The notes beneath the pieces are model-generated. The model was not told the DNA's origin and did not search any database. It worked only from the letters and a program-made list of their open reading frames with translations. From NCBI GenBank assembly GCA_022702705.1, contig CM040431.1, positions 27,173,623 through 27,237,622 on the forward strand: 64,000 bases of DNA, given 5' to 3'. The stretch is from Papilionanthe hookeriana x Papilionanthe teres (taxonomy: Eukaryota; Streptophyta; Magnoliopsida; Asparagales; Orchidaceae). Shown here piece after piece: positions 11,650-21,381 of the stretch (position 1 is its first letter; each line of letters opens with the position of its first letter). Position numbers and translations under genes: made by a program.

Positions 11650-12300
11650 TTTAGAATTAAACATAGATTTGCAACTGCTTATCACCCACAAACAAGTTGA
11701 ATGGCTGAAGTATCAAACAGAAAAATTAAAAGAATATTAGAAAAGACTGTTAATCTTTAAATAACTGACTGGGTTGATAGACTTGGTTCTGCATTATGGG
11801 CTTATAGAACAGCTTATAAGACACCTATCAGAATGTCACCTTATCGGTTAGTTTATGGTAAACCTTTTCACTTACCTGTTGAACTGGAACATAAAGTTTA
11901 CTGGGGATAAAGGAGTTCAATTATGATTTGAATGCTGCAGGAGAAAAACTACTGTTACAACTGAATGAAATGGAGAGATAAGAAATGAGTCCTATGAAAA
12001 TGCAAAGATTTATAAGGAAAGAATGAAGAAATTGCATGATAAAAAGATTTCAAGAAAAATATTTGAGCCTGAACAAGAAGTATTATTATTTAATACTCGT
12101 TTAAGACTTTTTCCTGGAAAATTAAGATCTAAATGAATGAGACTAATTATTATTGAGAAAGTATACCCTTATGGAGCTGTGGATATTAAGGATCTCAAGA
12201 CGGGAAAACTATTTAAAGTTAACGGATTAAGACTGAAGCCTTATATGGAAGAAATGAAACCAATTTACAAGGAGGCTTACGAGCCGAGTCTACCCGATTA
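11650..12300 (+). pseudogene. Athila-1 integrase C-terminal remnant
   Basis: Starts abruptly at EKFRIKH and continues with YHPQTS, MAEVSNRKIKRILEKT, WAYRTAYKTPIRMSPYRLVYG and FHLPVELEHK, then the basic C-terminal domain (KERMKKLHDKKISRKIF, LLLFNTRLRLFPGKL, degraded). Compared with Athila-2, everything from mid-protease (about 20842) to 23773 is missing, about 2.9 kb. The catalytic E survives in AEVSN, but both catalytic D residues are in the deleted part. Several stops (11698, 11758, 11908) and indels. The join is in frame with gag. Confidence 0.8.
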
Positions 12301-12749
12301 AAATAACTAATTAGGTCGGGCTGAGGACGTTAAACCAAGTGCTTTATGAGAGGCAATCCATTTATTATCATTGTGATAGTTTGCGATTTGAATTTATCCC
12401 AATCATTGTGTGTGTGTGTTGATCACACCATTTTAATAGAACTATTTTTAAGACCAAAACCTTGTAAATTTGAAGATAGGAGAAACGGAGTCGAACGTGG
12501 TTCAGGCGCCTAGGCGCCCAAACTTAGCGCCTAAGCGCCAGAATAACCTATGTTTCGATGGTTCGCGCCTAGGCGCCATATTTTGGCACCTAAGCACCTC
12601 AGTTACAGTTCGTGCAAAAACTAAAAATCTTTAATTTTTTCACACGAATTCTTCCTATAAATTACCCTATCTTCGTTCCCAATCCCTAAGCAACCCTAAT
12701 TTCGTCCAGAACAACTCATTTTGGAGGAGAAAAGAGAAGTTTAGAAGCA
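12301..12749 (+). other. Post-pol leader with clustered palindromes
   Basis: Non-coding stretch between integrase and the next ORF. It holds four copies or variants of the GGCGCCTAGGCGCC palindrome within 95 bases (12505-12518, 12526-12539, 12564-12577, 12585-12598) and a short TG run at 12411. The first 200 bases match Athila-2 24400-24618. A TATA-like TATAAATTA lies at 12656, about 95 bases before the ATG at 12750. Confidence 0.6.
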
Positions 12750-13190
12750 ATGGAGAGAGGAGATCATGGCAATGGGATAAGAGATAAGTCTTCTAAAGAT
12801 CCTCAACCTTATTTCATTGGATTTATTGCTGTAAGTTTGGAGAAATTATTTAGTCGTCTAGATAAGATTGAGGCGGAATTGCTAAGTGTTGGAATTCGTC
12901 TACATGAGATGTATCACCAAATCGAGCACTTGGAATGGCAGACGAAGCTTCAATTTGATCATATGACATCCTTTCAAGATTCTCAAGTAGCGATGTATGC
13001 GAAGAACAAATGGATTGACGAGAAGACGGCTTTGGAATTTCCAAGGGAGTTAGTTTTCTATCCATGTAGGCCCAGCGAACTTCATTGCGAATGTGATGGA
13101 AATTCAAAGTTTGAAGAGGAATATATCGTTGGTGTGTTTTCTTTCATTATTCAAAGTGTGTTGTTTGATTGTGAATTTGCTTTGAAATAG
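12750..13190 (+). CDS. Unknown 146-residue protein between pol and env-like ORF of Athila-1
   Basis: Uninterrupted frame from ATG 12750 to TAG 13188, the only intact frame of its size in the 3' half of Athila-1. I do not recognise the family. N-terminus polar (MERGDHGNGIRDKSS); residues 28-70 have L/I/V spaced as in a coiled coil (LEKLFSRLDKIEAELL, RLHEMYHQIEHLEWQ); the middle is aromatic and charged; residues 105-115 contain three Cys (YPCRPSELHCEC); the C-terminus is hydrophobic (VGVFSFIIQSVLFDCEFAL). No signal peptide. In Athila elements this place lies between pol and the env-position ORF, so an accessory element protein is possible, as is chance openness. The minus-strand frame at 12850-13107 is its shadow. 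Confidence 0.4.
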   Translation: MERGDHGNGIRDKSSKDPQPYFIGFIAVSLEKLFSRLDKIEAELLSVGIRLHEMYHQIEHLEWQTKLQFDHMTSFQDSQVAMYAKNKWIDEKTALEFPRELVFYPCRPSELHCECDGNSKFEEEYIVGVFSFIIQSVLFDCEFALK

Positions 13191-13785
13191 TTATGTATGT
13201 ATTGTTTATTAAGTGTTAAACCTCGTTATAGTACTTTTTCTGGAATTTCTTGAGCTTGGAATGAAAAATTTTGAAATGGAATTGGAAGAGTTTGATTATA
13301 TCTTGTGTTTGAATGTTGGATCTATTTTATCATTTTAAATTGTTTGTGGAAATTTTTAGAAGTTAGAAATTGGAGTAATACTCTCATATGAGTAATTAGA
13401 AGTCGAATTTGTTAATCTTTTGTGGAAAATACAATTTTTGAATCAAATTTTTGGTAAGGCGCCACCGACGCCATTAACAATGCATAAGCTCCTTCTTCCT
13501 CCATATTTCGTGAAACACAACCCTAGGGTTCCCTTTTTAGGTCAAATTTTTGAGTTTTTGAGCTTAGAATCACTTGATCTCTTCATCTCGAGGTCAGCTC
13601 TACCTTCTAATCCATTTATTTTTTATTTTCACCATGGATTTTTCAACTTTTGAGTAAAATCGAAAATTTAGATTTTTGGAGTTTAATCCATGGATTTGAA
13701 ACTTTATTTAAGTTTTTAAAAGCTTAAATAAGCTTATTCTTTTGATCCTTTAATTTATTTTGCGTTTTTTTTCTCTTACGTTTAG
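13191..13785 (+). other. Spacer upstream of the env-like ORF
   Basis: AT-rich, without convincing coding potential; a 77-codon frame at 13420-13653 is F/L/P-rich and unrecognised. It ends in a long pyrimidine tract and AG (TTTTTTTTCTCTTACGTTTAG, about 13765-13785) that touches the ATG at 13786, like an intron 3' splice site. Confidence 0.5.
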
Positions 13786-14880
13786 ATGGCTCTGAAATCT
13801 AAGCGAGGGAAAGAACGAGAAAATTTCGATCGCAGCAAATTTGCTACTACCGCAGCGCGTTTTCATTACAATGAATTTGCTACGACGAGAAAATTTATCT
13901 CGGAGAGGAGTTTCTACAATCCTGGTGGAAGGATTAAAGATACGATCGTTGCACTAAACTGGCAATGATTCTGCTACTTCACTGCTGTTGCTGTTATTCC
14001 TGTCGTCAGGGAATTTTATGCAAATTTTATGGATGCCAAAGATTACGAGATCTTCGTGAGAGGAGTTGGAGTATGATTTACTCCTGAGAGAATCAACATT
14101 TTCTACGACCTGCCACTGAACATTGAGTGCTACTATTCTGGAATATCTCCATCTGAGGGAGATTTGGAGATGATTATTGCATATTTGACAGATGGTACTG
14201 GAGCTTGGAAGATCCGGAACGAGAAATGAGTAAATTTTTCATCTTCTAAGTTAAATGGTGTTTCTAAGGCCTGACATTACTTTATTTCCGCTCACCTCCT
14301 TCCATCCAACCATTTGAGTGAGGTCACAAAGGACAGAGCTATCCTCAACTACTGCATAAAGGATAGAAAGATAATTGATGTTGGGAGTATTATTTATGAT
14401 TCTGTTGAGGCCACTGCTTGTTCTAGCACTTCTGTGGGATTGGAATTCCCATCTCTGATTTATTCTCTGTGCGAAAGTGCTGGATTTGTTGCTGAGCTTT
14501 CAGAGGAGAAGCTCAAGTCTACCAAGCCCATTGGAAGGGACATTGTTAGTATTTATGATCGACTTCGAGGTAAGAGTTCTACCGCACTCTCTAGTTCATT
14601 ACCTACTTCAGGTAGACCTTCTACTTCTCAACCCTCTACTTCTGCTGCTGAGCCACCATCTAGTTTTTGGGAAAATATGCATGAAAAATTTATAGAGCAG
14701 CAGAATATGTTACTTTTAACCCAGTAGAGAGTGGATACTATAGATTTGAAAGTTGATCATCTTTCTGAGTACACCCAGAGGAAGAGTGAGTTTGATGCAG
14801 AGTATTCTGAGTCTCTTGTTAAATTCCTTAAGGGTGCTTTCAGTTCAGTTTCCGACCTGCCCTCGATTCTCACCATTTGA
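13786..14880 (+). pseudogene. Athila-1 env-position ORF (putative plant transposon protein domain)
   Basis: One reading frame of about 364 codons broken by five stops (TGA 13966, 14074, 14227, 14272; TAG 14725), each explained by one C-to-T or G-to-A change. It starts K/R-rich (MALKSKRGKERENFDRSKF), then shows EFYANFMDAKDYEIFVRGV, FTPERINIFYDLPL, an HYFISAHLLPSNH segment and the EFPSLIYSLCESAGF motif. These fit the domain Pfam calls Putative plant transposon protein (PF20167), typical of the ORF after pol in Athila. An S/T/P-rich linker (14570-14660) and a helical tail follow. I see no transmembrane segment or signal peptide, so an envelope role is not supported. A splice-acceptor-like tract precedes the ATG. 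Confidence 0.7.
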
Positions 14881-15428
14881 TCTCCAGAATAAGAAAGTAG
14901 ATTTTTCTTTTGATGATGAGGATGAGAAGACAGCCAGTGATGAGTAGATTTCTAGGATTTTATGGTTGTGTTATTTATGTTATGTTTTGTTAGTGTGTTA
15001 GTTTTGAATGTATGTGATGATTTGTTTTTATGTTTGATGCACTGTTGATGTTAGTGTACTTTTGATGTTTAGAGTTTAGTGATTCTGAGACACTTATTGT
15101 TGTATTGATGATTGTTGGATTGTTAGAGTTTATTTTTATAATGGGATGTTTTGTTTCTGTTTTAGTATAGTAATCAATACACTTGTTTAGTTTAGTTATT
15201 TTTGTTTAAAATTATAAAAAAATAATTTTTATAGAAATTGATCCTACCTGCTAAAATTTTTCTAGATATGCTTATACCTTTCTTTTATATTCATAAAAAG
15301 CATGTATAGAAATAAAATTTTCCTTTCTAGATTATTTTTCATGTACTTAAAAAAATTCCTGGTAGAAATATGCTATTCTTTTTCTCATGCTTTAGAAATT
15401 TTCATGATTCATATTTATACCAAAACTG

Positions 15429-15444
15429 AAGTTTGGGGGAAGGG
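15429..15444 (+). promoter_or_regulatory. Internal PPT-like tract in Athila-1 tail
   Basis: AAGTTTGGGGGAAGGG, a better polypurine tract than the one next to the 3' LTR. Could be a second plus-strand primer about 870 bases inside the element, or a leftover of an older LTR boundary. Confidence 0.45.
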
Positions 15445-16294
15445 AAAATTCTTTGAAATTTAAATATTATTTGTCCTTAAGTACTAATATTAACTTTAAA
15501 AAAAATATTAACAGAACATAAGGAATGAAAAATTTATTTAAGATTACTTAATTTTGAATTTATAAATAATTTAGTAAACTTAACTAAAATTTTAATAATT
15601 TTGATTGATTTTAAGTATATAATTAATTAACTTAAAAAATAATAAGATTAAATTTTTTTCTATTTATAGTAAAGAGAATTGTATTTTTGAAATACTAAGG
15701 AATCACGATTATTCCCTGAAAAAGAAAAGATTGAAATAATTTTTGAAAAATACTTATTAAGAATGTCATATTTAATAAGTGAAAATGTATAAGTTTTTAA
15801 ATATAAGTTAAGGATAGTGAAGTTCAAAATCATTAACAGGCTATCCAGATATAGTAATCCTCCTTAAAAAGAAAAAGAATAAAGAAAGAAGAAAAGAGAA
15901 AAAAATGAAATGTGGGGAGAAGCTTGAGGAGATGTCTAATAAAAAATTGGCTTCACTTGAATTATCTTATAGGAAGAAAACTAATTACATTTTTAACTTA
16001 ATTTTTATGTACAAGCATCCTTACTATAAAATTTTTCATGAAAGTCTTTTTCTTGTAAATTATCTATGTGACCTTAATATGATAAATTACAATTATTCTT
16101 GAAATAAATGAAAATTTTAAAGTCTTATGATTTAGTAGTTACTTAAAATTAACCTTAATTAGTGAAATTTGGTTAATAATTTACTAGAGCATTTATAAAA
16201 CCAAAAATTACAAGGAATCTTAAATATTTAAACTTCATTCGAGATGTTATAAATTTTATGTAGTAAAAACAGTTACTTGAGGACAAGTAACATT

Positions 16295-16310
16295 TAAGTT
16301 TTTAGGGATT
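16295..16310 (+). promoter_or_regulatory. Decayed polypurine tract of Athila-1
   Basis: AAGTTTTTAGGGATT stands where element X has AAGTTTGGGGGAAT. The G run is lost, and the following LTR start is TAATCC instead of TGATCC; both changes fit age-related decay. Confidence 0.55.
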
Positions 16311-17220
16311 TAATCCACTTAAAAAGTACCTATTTTTATGCCTTAGTTATGATTCAAATTTTAAGGATATTATGCTTTAATGAAATGTATTTTTATGTTT
16401 TTGGATATAGGTGATGAAAGAAGAGTTCAAAAAGAAGAAAGGAGCAAAAAGAAGCAAAAATAGAGCTAAAAAGCAAAATTGCCAAAATTATAGGTTCAAT
16501 ACTAAAGAAGTTAAGATTTTTAACAACTTTGGGCAGTTATTTTGACGGTGTTAAGTGGTTATCAGACCTTCTAAAAGACTGGAAGTTACTCCTGATACAT
16601 AAGACATGTGATATAATGCATCTGGACACAGAAAAACGGTTTTAATCGCGAAGAGGTGCAATCCAAAGTGAAGAGGTACGAAGACCAGTCACGGAGTCTA
16701 GCGCCAGCGCCAGATCCCGGCGCCTAGGCGCTACAGTTACGTTCTAGAAGATTCATTGAATTTGGACGAATTTTGAAGAGGTGCCTTAAGAAACCCGTGA
16801 TCATTTTTGAAGCTCTATAAATAAGAGACATTTCTACAAAGAAATCCCCTAGCTCTCCCGCATCCGGAGATAGTTTTAGACATCCACCATTTATTCTTCT
16901 TAAGTATTTAGTGAGTTTATTTTAGTTATTTTGAGTGTTTCTAATCAATTCCTTGAGTATAAGGTGAGAGTTTGTAAGAGTTGGTGTTGTTGAAGTCTTG
17001 TGCTTTGCATTGGAGTCAGTAGGAGTCAAAAAATCACTTGAAGGAACATTCCGGATAAGTATTTGTAACTTAGTTCAAAGTTTTATAAATATGTTTTGTT
17101 TTGTAAATTCAATGTGTTTTGAGTAGTTACTATTCTTTCTCCTTTCAACTATGAAAAGATAATAAGATAATTTGATTTCGTTGGAGAACTTAACTTAATT
17201 TTAAAAATTATTATGATGAT
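16311..17220 (+). repeat. Athila-1 3' LTR, truncated at 17220
   Basis: Aligns with 7986-8937 of the 5' LTR, including TATA (16816-16823) and the palindrome variant at 16719-16732. A small stretch with one palindrome near 16495 is deleted. It stops at TTATGATGAT, exactly where the Athila-2 LTR starts (TGATCCACTT, 17221); the remaining 0.8 kb of the LTR is not found in the window, as expected if Athila-2 was inserted here and its far side lies elsewhere or was lost. Confidence 0.8.
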
Positions 17221-18946
17221 TGATCCACTTAAAAAGTACCTATTTTTACGCTTTATTTATGATTCAATTTTTAAGGATATTATGCTTTAATGAAAAGTAT
17301 TTTTATATTTTTGGACATAGGTGATGAAAAAAAGAGTTCAAGAAGGAAAAAGGAGCAAAAAGGAGCAAAAATAGAGCTAAAAAGCATAGTTGCCGAAATT
17401 ATAGGTTTGGCGCCTAAGTGTCAGTTCGATACTAAAGTAGATAAGACTTTTGACAACTTTGGGCAGTTATTTTGACGGTGTTAAGCTGTTATCAGACATT
17501 CTGGAAGACTGGAAGTTACTCCTAATACATAGGACATGTGATACAATGTATCTAGACACAGGAAAACCGTTTTAATCACGAAGAGGTGCGATCCAAAGTG
17601 AAGAGGTGCGAATACTTTATCACAGACTCCGGCGGCTAGGCGCCACAGTTATTTTCTAGAAGATTCATTGAATTTGGACAAATTTTGAAGATGTGCCTTA
17701 AGCAACCCCTGACCATTTTTGAAGCTCTATAAATGGGAGACATTTCTACAGAGAACGGTGCCCCCCCTCGATCTCCAGCATCCGGAGATAGATTTAGAGA
17801 GCCACCATATTTTCTTCTTAAGTATTTTTTGAGTTTATTTTGTTATATTAAGTGTTACTACTCAATTCCTTGAGTAGTAAGTGAGAGTTTGTAAGTGTTG
17901 TTGCTATTGAAGTCTTGTACTTTGCATTAGAGTCAGTAGGAGTCAAATGATCACTTGAAGGAACATTCCAGATAAGTACTTGTAACTTGGTTCAAAGTTT
18001 TATAAATATGTTTTGTTGTGTATATTCAATGTGTTCTGAGTAGTTACTTTTCTTTCTCCTTTCAACTATGAAAAGATAATAAGATAAATTGATTTTGTTG
18101 GAATAACTTAAATTTTTAAAATTATTGCGATGATATTCATACCTGATCTTAATTTACTTTTTAAACTGGCCATCTGAATTGTTAAAACATGTTGAAGAAT
18201 TCTGCGACCTATCCGGAGATGAGTTCTTAACTAGTAGATATCGCATGAATCCTTGGGTAATTGAAGGCCTTGAGCTGGTTATTCAAGGTGAAGTGCAAAT
18301 AAATAGGGAGATATTATTTATTGGGCGTAGAATTGATTAGTTTTTAGAGTGACAGACTAAATTCTATTAATATAGAAAGGGAACAGGTCACTAGTAGGGC
18401 CGACCATAGCCACCCTTGGACATGTAGAAGTGTGAGCCTAGATTAACCCATTCTACTAATAATACATCCTGAACCAATCTATAGATTAGCCAATGTTCTT
18501 TATACTATCGAGCGAAGGTAAAGAATAGGAATGCTTCTATTTGGCGCAATACCATAATCTCAAGTTCTCCACGAATGATAATTATTCTGAAAATTCTTGG
18601 ATTAGTTGAAAAGGAGAAAGTTATTTTATTTATTCTTTCATTAATCTTTACTTTATTGCTGCTTTACTTACATTTAGTAGAAATTTCATTAAACTTAAAG
18701 TCTGAATTTTGAAAAGAAATAAAAATTATAATTACTTTTAATTTGAAAATCTATTAAATTCCTTTAATTAATCTTCCCTTAATCTTCCATGTGGGATCGA
18801 TAACTAGGACTCCAATAGAGCCTTGTATTACTTGAAACGATACGCATACTTGAGTTTGAAATTGTGACTTTACAAAATTATTATAAATATACATAAATAT
18901 AAGTTCATAAGTTCTTGCATATACAAAGAGTTTAAAGTGCGGTTCA
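17221..18946 (+). repeat. Athila-2 5' LTR
   Basis: Begins TGATCCACTT; ends TTCA six bases before the PBS; about 1.73 kb. Closely similar to the Athila-1 LTR up to about 18840. The final 100 bases (after ATACGCATACTTGAG) are unrelated to those of Athila-1, so U5 ends differ. Palindrome variants at 17409 and 17631, TATA at 17728-17734. Confidence 0.85.
17728..17734 (+). promoter_or_regulatory. TATA box of Athila-2 LTR
   Basis: TATAAAT in the context GAAGCTCTATAAATGGGAG, equivalent to 8533-8540 in Athila-1. Confidence 0.6.
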
Positions 18947-18952
18947 AGTTTT

Positions 18953-18969
18953 TGGCGCCGTTGCCGGGG
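18953..18969 (+). promoter_or_regulatory. Primer-binding site, tRNA-Asp type (Athila-2)
   Basis: TGGCGCCGTTGCCGGGG, identical to 9770-9786. Directly downstream a GAAAG/GAAGG purine-rich run (18968-18998) replaces the shorter GAGGTGAAAG of Athila-1. Confidence 0.9.
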
Positions 18970-19149
18970 AAGAAAGAAAGGAAAGAAGGAAGGAAGTTAA
19001 AGACAATTTTTAGATTTATCAAATTAAAAATATTTTATATACACCTTTATTTCTTTAATAAATAAATAAAATACAAAAATATTTACAAAAATAAAAATAC
19101 CAAAAAGATTTTATTTTATTTTATTTTCAAGTCCTTTTATTTATTTTTT

Positions 19150-20700
19150 ATGCGTAGTACTGGATCTGAAGGATTATTACATTTTGATTCTGAATTAGAA
19201 AGAACTGTTAAAAGAGTTAGAAAAGGAAAACAAATTCAAAAATATCAGGAAATGGCTAACTTACATAACAATAATCAAAATCGAATAGAAATTAATGAAA
19301 AAAATGTTTATAAACCATTAAGGGATTATGCAAACCCTACAGCTGATGAACTTCGTATTAGTATTCAAATGTCTGCTGTAGATGCTAACTCTTTTGAGCT
19401 TAAACCTTTTATTATTCAAATGGTTCAAAATAATCAATTTAGAGGAACACCAAATGAGGATCCAAACTTACACCTTGCCAGTTTCTTACAACTTTATGCT
19501 ACCTTTAAATATAATAATGTTTCTGATGATGCTATTAAGCTTAGACTCTTTACTTTTTCCTTAAAAGATAAAGCAAAGATGTGGCTTAACTCATTAGCAA
19601 CTGGTTCTATTAAAACTTAGGTAGATATGACACAAAAATTCTTTGTTAAATATTTTCCTCTCTCTAAAACTGCTAAATTAAGAAATGATATTACTTCATT
19701 TATGCAATTTCATGGAGAGACAATTTATGAAACATGGGAAAGATTTAAAGAACAATTAAGAAAATGTCCTCATCATGCTTTACTAGATTGGTTAATTATT
19801 CAAACATTTTATAACGAACTTATTGGATCACTCAGATCTATTATAGATGCTGCTGCTGATGGTTCTTTAATGGTTAAGATATTTGATGAAGCTTATACCT
19901 AAATTGAAGAAATGGCTAACAATAATTTTCAATGACCTTCTGAAAGGGTTAATCCTAAAAGAGTGGCAAGTATTCAAGATAATGAAGCCCTTTCTATTTT
20001 AGCTTCACAAGTGGCTGCGATATCTAAGAAATTAGATAATTTTGCTATTAATGTGTCTCATGTAAGCAATGATAACTCTGCAAATCTTGATGATTCTCAA
20101 ACAATGGAGACATTACAAGCTATTCATTGGTAAAACTAATAACCCTTATTCAAATTATTATAATCCAGATTTTAATTGGAATACTGGACATCAACAATGG
20201 AGTAATAATCAAGTTAAGCCAACCGGGAATTGGAACAATCAAGGAAATTCAAACTTTAGACCAACTTATCCTCTTGGTTTTAACAATCAGCAGAGAAAGT
20301 TATTTTTAGAAGAATTGATCCCGCAACTAGCTAATCAATTTTAAAGTTAAAACACTGCTATTCGAAATATTGAGAATCAACTGAACAAATTACTAATTTA
20401 ATTAATTAGACCTCAAGGAACACTACCTAGCAACGTCAAAATTAATCCAAAAGAAATTGGAAAAGACCATGAATAAGCAATTGTTGTACAACTTAGAAGT
20501 GGAAAGGAATTAAAAGAGAAAATTCAGAATGAAATTGAAAAAAAGAGAGAGGTTGAAGAGATTGAAAAACCTAAAGAAACTCTTTCTCTAAGTAAAGATC
20601 AAACTGTAATTCCTATTGAAGTGGAAGTTGAAAGACCACCACCACCTTTTCCTCAAAGACTAAAACAACGGACGCTTGATTATCAATTTTCTAAATTCTT
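19150..20700 (+). pseudogene. gag: Athila-2 gag
   Basis: ATG 19150 opens MRSTGSEGLLHFDSELERTV, which also fits the starts of Athila-1 and Athila-4. The frame runs to a TAG at 19618 (TGG in the other copies), continues to TAA 19900, and shifts by one base near 20128. Conserved gag blocks: IEINEKNVYKPLRDYANP, NEDPNLHLASFL, RLFTFSLKDKAKMWLNSL, YETWERFKEQLRKCPHHALL, then the N/W/Q tail and the linker with VQLRSGKELKE near 20490. No zinc knuckle. It continues toward the protease through PPPPFPQRLKQ. Confidence 0.85.
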
Positions 20701-21381
20701 TGAGATTTTTAGAAACTTACCATCAACATTCCTTTTGCTGAAGCTTTGGAACAAATGCTGAGTTATGCAAAATTTATGAAGGATACTTTAAACAAGAAAA
20801 GGAAATTTGAAGCTTATGAAACTGTTGCATTAAGTGAAGAATGTAGTGCAATAATTAAAAAGAAACTACCTCAGAAACTTAAAAATCCTGGAATTTTCAC
20901 TATACCATGTGTTATTGGAGAAAAATTTTACGGAAAAGCCTTATGTGATTTAGGAGCAAGTATTAATCTCATGCCATTTTCTATTTTTCGAAGGTTAGAT
21001 TTAGGAGAGATTTCTCCCACCACTGTAACCCTTCAGTTAGCTGATCGATCTATTACTTATCCTAAAGGAGTTATAGAGGATGTTCTTGTTAAAGTGGATA
21101 AATTTATCTTCCCTATGGATTTCATTGTACTGGATATGGAAGAAGATAAAGAAATACCTATTATTTTAGGGAGACATTTTCTAGCTACCGGATGTGCTAT
21201 GATTGATGTGCAAAAAGGAGAATTAACAATGAGAGTTAATGATCAAGAGATAACAATTAATGTTCTGAAATCAATGAGATATCCTGAAAAAGAAAAATGC
21301 TATCGAATGGATATTTTTGATTATATAATTGAAAAGAATTATCAAGAAAAATGTAAAGTCATTTCTGAAGAAAAAAAATGA
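20701..21381 (+). pseudogene. Athila-2 aspartic protease
   Basis: Cleaves the Gag-Pol polyprotein. Open from 20746 for 211 codons. The catalytic motif is DLGAS at 20947-20961 (D-x-G in the Athila form), followed by INLMPFSIFRRLDLGE, VTLQLADRSITYPKGVIEDV, FIVLDMEEDKEIPIILGR (the ILGR flap-side motif) and AMIDVQKGELTMRV. The catalytic Asp is kept. An 8-A run near 21370 shifts the frame at the junction to RT. Confidence 0.85.

Larger units (their letters stand above)
14881..16310 (+). other. Long AT-rich 3' tail of Athila-1
   Basis: Untranslated region between the env-like ORF and the 3' LTR. A PPT-like AAGTTTGGGGGAAGGG lies internally at 15429-15444. The frame 15905-16102 (65 codons, starting MKCGEKLEEMSNKKL) is unrecognised and probably chance. 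The region ends with ACTTGAGGACAAGTAACATT (16275-16294) and a decayed PPT. Confidence 0.6.
7986..17220 (+). mobile_element. Athila-1, Ty3/gypsy Athila-lineage retrotransposon (decayed)
   Basis: Order: 5' LTR 7986-9763, tRNA-Asp PBS 9770-9786, gag 9938-11649, in-frame deletion fusing to the integrase end, palindrome-rich leader, unknown ORF 12750-13190, env-position ORF 13786-14880, long AT-rich tail, decayed PPT, and 3' LTR 16311-17220 truncated where Athila-2 begins. It is the only copy in the window that keeps the region between pol and the 3' LTR. It lacks PR, RT, RNase H and the integrase catalytic core, so it is non-autonomous. Confidence 0.85.

Noticed and set aside
12505..12598. Palindrome cluster as a CRISPR or attachment site
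   Set aside because: No spacer-repeat regularity and a plant retrotransposon context; the same motifs lie in the LTRs.
13420..13653. 77-codon frame before the env-like ORF
   Set aside because: F/L/P-rich, unrecognised, and placed in a likely untranslated or intron-like spacer; too weak to call.
15905..16102. 65-codon frame in the Athila-1 tail
   Set aside because: AT-rich chance frame in the untranslated tail; no counterpart in the other copies, which lack this region.
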